Source of the DNA: Saccharothrix sp. HUAS TT1
GTDB taxonomy: Bacteria; Actinomycetota; Actinomycetes; Mycobacteriales; Pseudonocardiaceae
Direction of reading: 5' to 3'
Assembly: GCF_040744945.1 (NCBI RefSeq)
Contig: NZ_CP160453.1
Span: forward strand, 8,370,001 to 8,434,000
DNA length: 64,000 nucleotides
Part shown: positions 63,985 to 64,000 of the stretch, in pieces
Layout of the letters: every line of letters starts with the position of its first letter
How positions within the stretch are numbered: the stretch's first letter is position 1
Notes under the pieces: model-generated
Databases searched by the model: none
What the model was told of the DNA's origin: nothing
The model's input: only the letters and a program-made list of their open reading frames with translations
Position numbers and translations under genes: made by a program

Positions 63985-64000
63985 AGCTGACCTCCGCTAC

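Overview
This 64 kb window is high-GC actinobacterial chromosome. The marks of the phylum are GTG/TTG starts, translationally coupled ATGA/GTGA gene junctions, a diheme QcrC and three-helix QcrA (bc1-aa3 supercomplex), an F420-type LLM oxidoreductase, a FasR-fabD-fabH-acpP-fabF-accD operon, DUF3043/DUF3052/DUF3145 proteins and a SapB-type lanthipeptide locus. Gene order and content fit Pseudonocardiales (Saccharothrix, Lentzea, Actinosynnema or a relative). That placement is inference; no rRNA is present to settle it.

Layout. 1-8.6 kb: respiratory genes ctaE-qcrC-qcrA-qcrB and ctaC-ctaF on the minus strand, around trpD, a receiver-like orphan, a decayed metallo-beta-lactamase gene and an acyltransferase. 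8.8-16.9 kb: asnB, an A-type Fe-S carrier, glycerate kinase, DUF3043, an aldo/keto reductase and the cobUTS tail of cobamide synthesis. 17-25 kb: ilvE, an amino acid permease, pepA, lpdA and sucB. 25-34.4 kb: lipB and lipA, which are separated by about 4.8 kb of accessory genes (beta-lactamase-like hydrolase with a wHTH, an LLM oxidoreductase, and a TetR with a clear operator cluster beside an SDR operon). Lipoylation (lipA/lipB) therefore sits close to its substrate, the double-lipoyl-domain E2 SucB. 34.4-38.2 kb: a lower-GC, gene-poor stretch with small membrane proteins, two matching 16-bp palindromes, a gene of doubtful family, tRNA-Val, a peroxiredoxin and DUF3052. 38.3-41 kb: aceE. 41.2-47.6 kb: an unusual cyclase-like/solute-binding/vWA-like fusion with a solute-binding lipoprotein partner, ribM under an FMN riboswitch, a beta-propeller phytase and a mechanosensitive-channel-like protein. 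47.8-55.8 kb: a secreted TAP-type peptidase, then FasR and the type II fatty acid synthase operon ending with an acetyl-CoA carboxylase beta/alpha-type subunit.

56.5-63.2 kb: a compact class III lanthipeptide cluster: a LanKC synthetase, a 53-residue precursor peptide too short to be called by most gene finders, and a heterodimeric ABC exporter with one degenerate ATPase site. No dedicated protease or pathway regulator is next to it. Two very stable tandem hairpins separate the precursor gene from the exporter genes.

The most unusual non-coding signal is a composite repeat found only in convergent gene junctions: a 17-bp perfect inverted repeat followed by an array of about 22-bp units around the core GAACGTAGGACTCTCGCG. 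Three loci carry it (17.0, 55.9 and 63.3 kb). The two inverted-repeat copies differ by a compensatory base-pair change, so the structure itself appears to be maintained.
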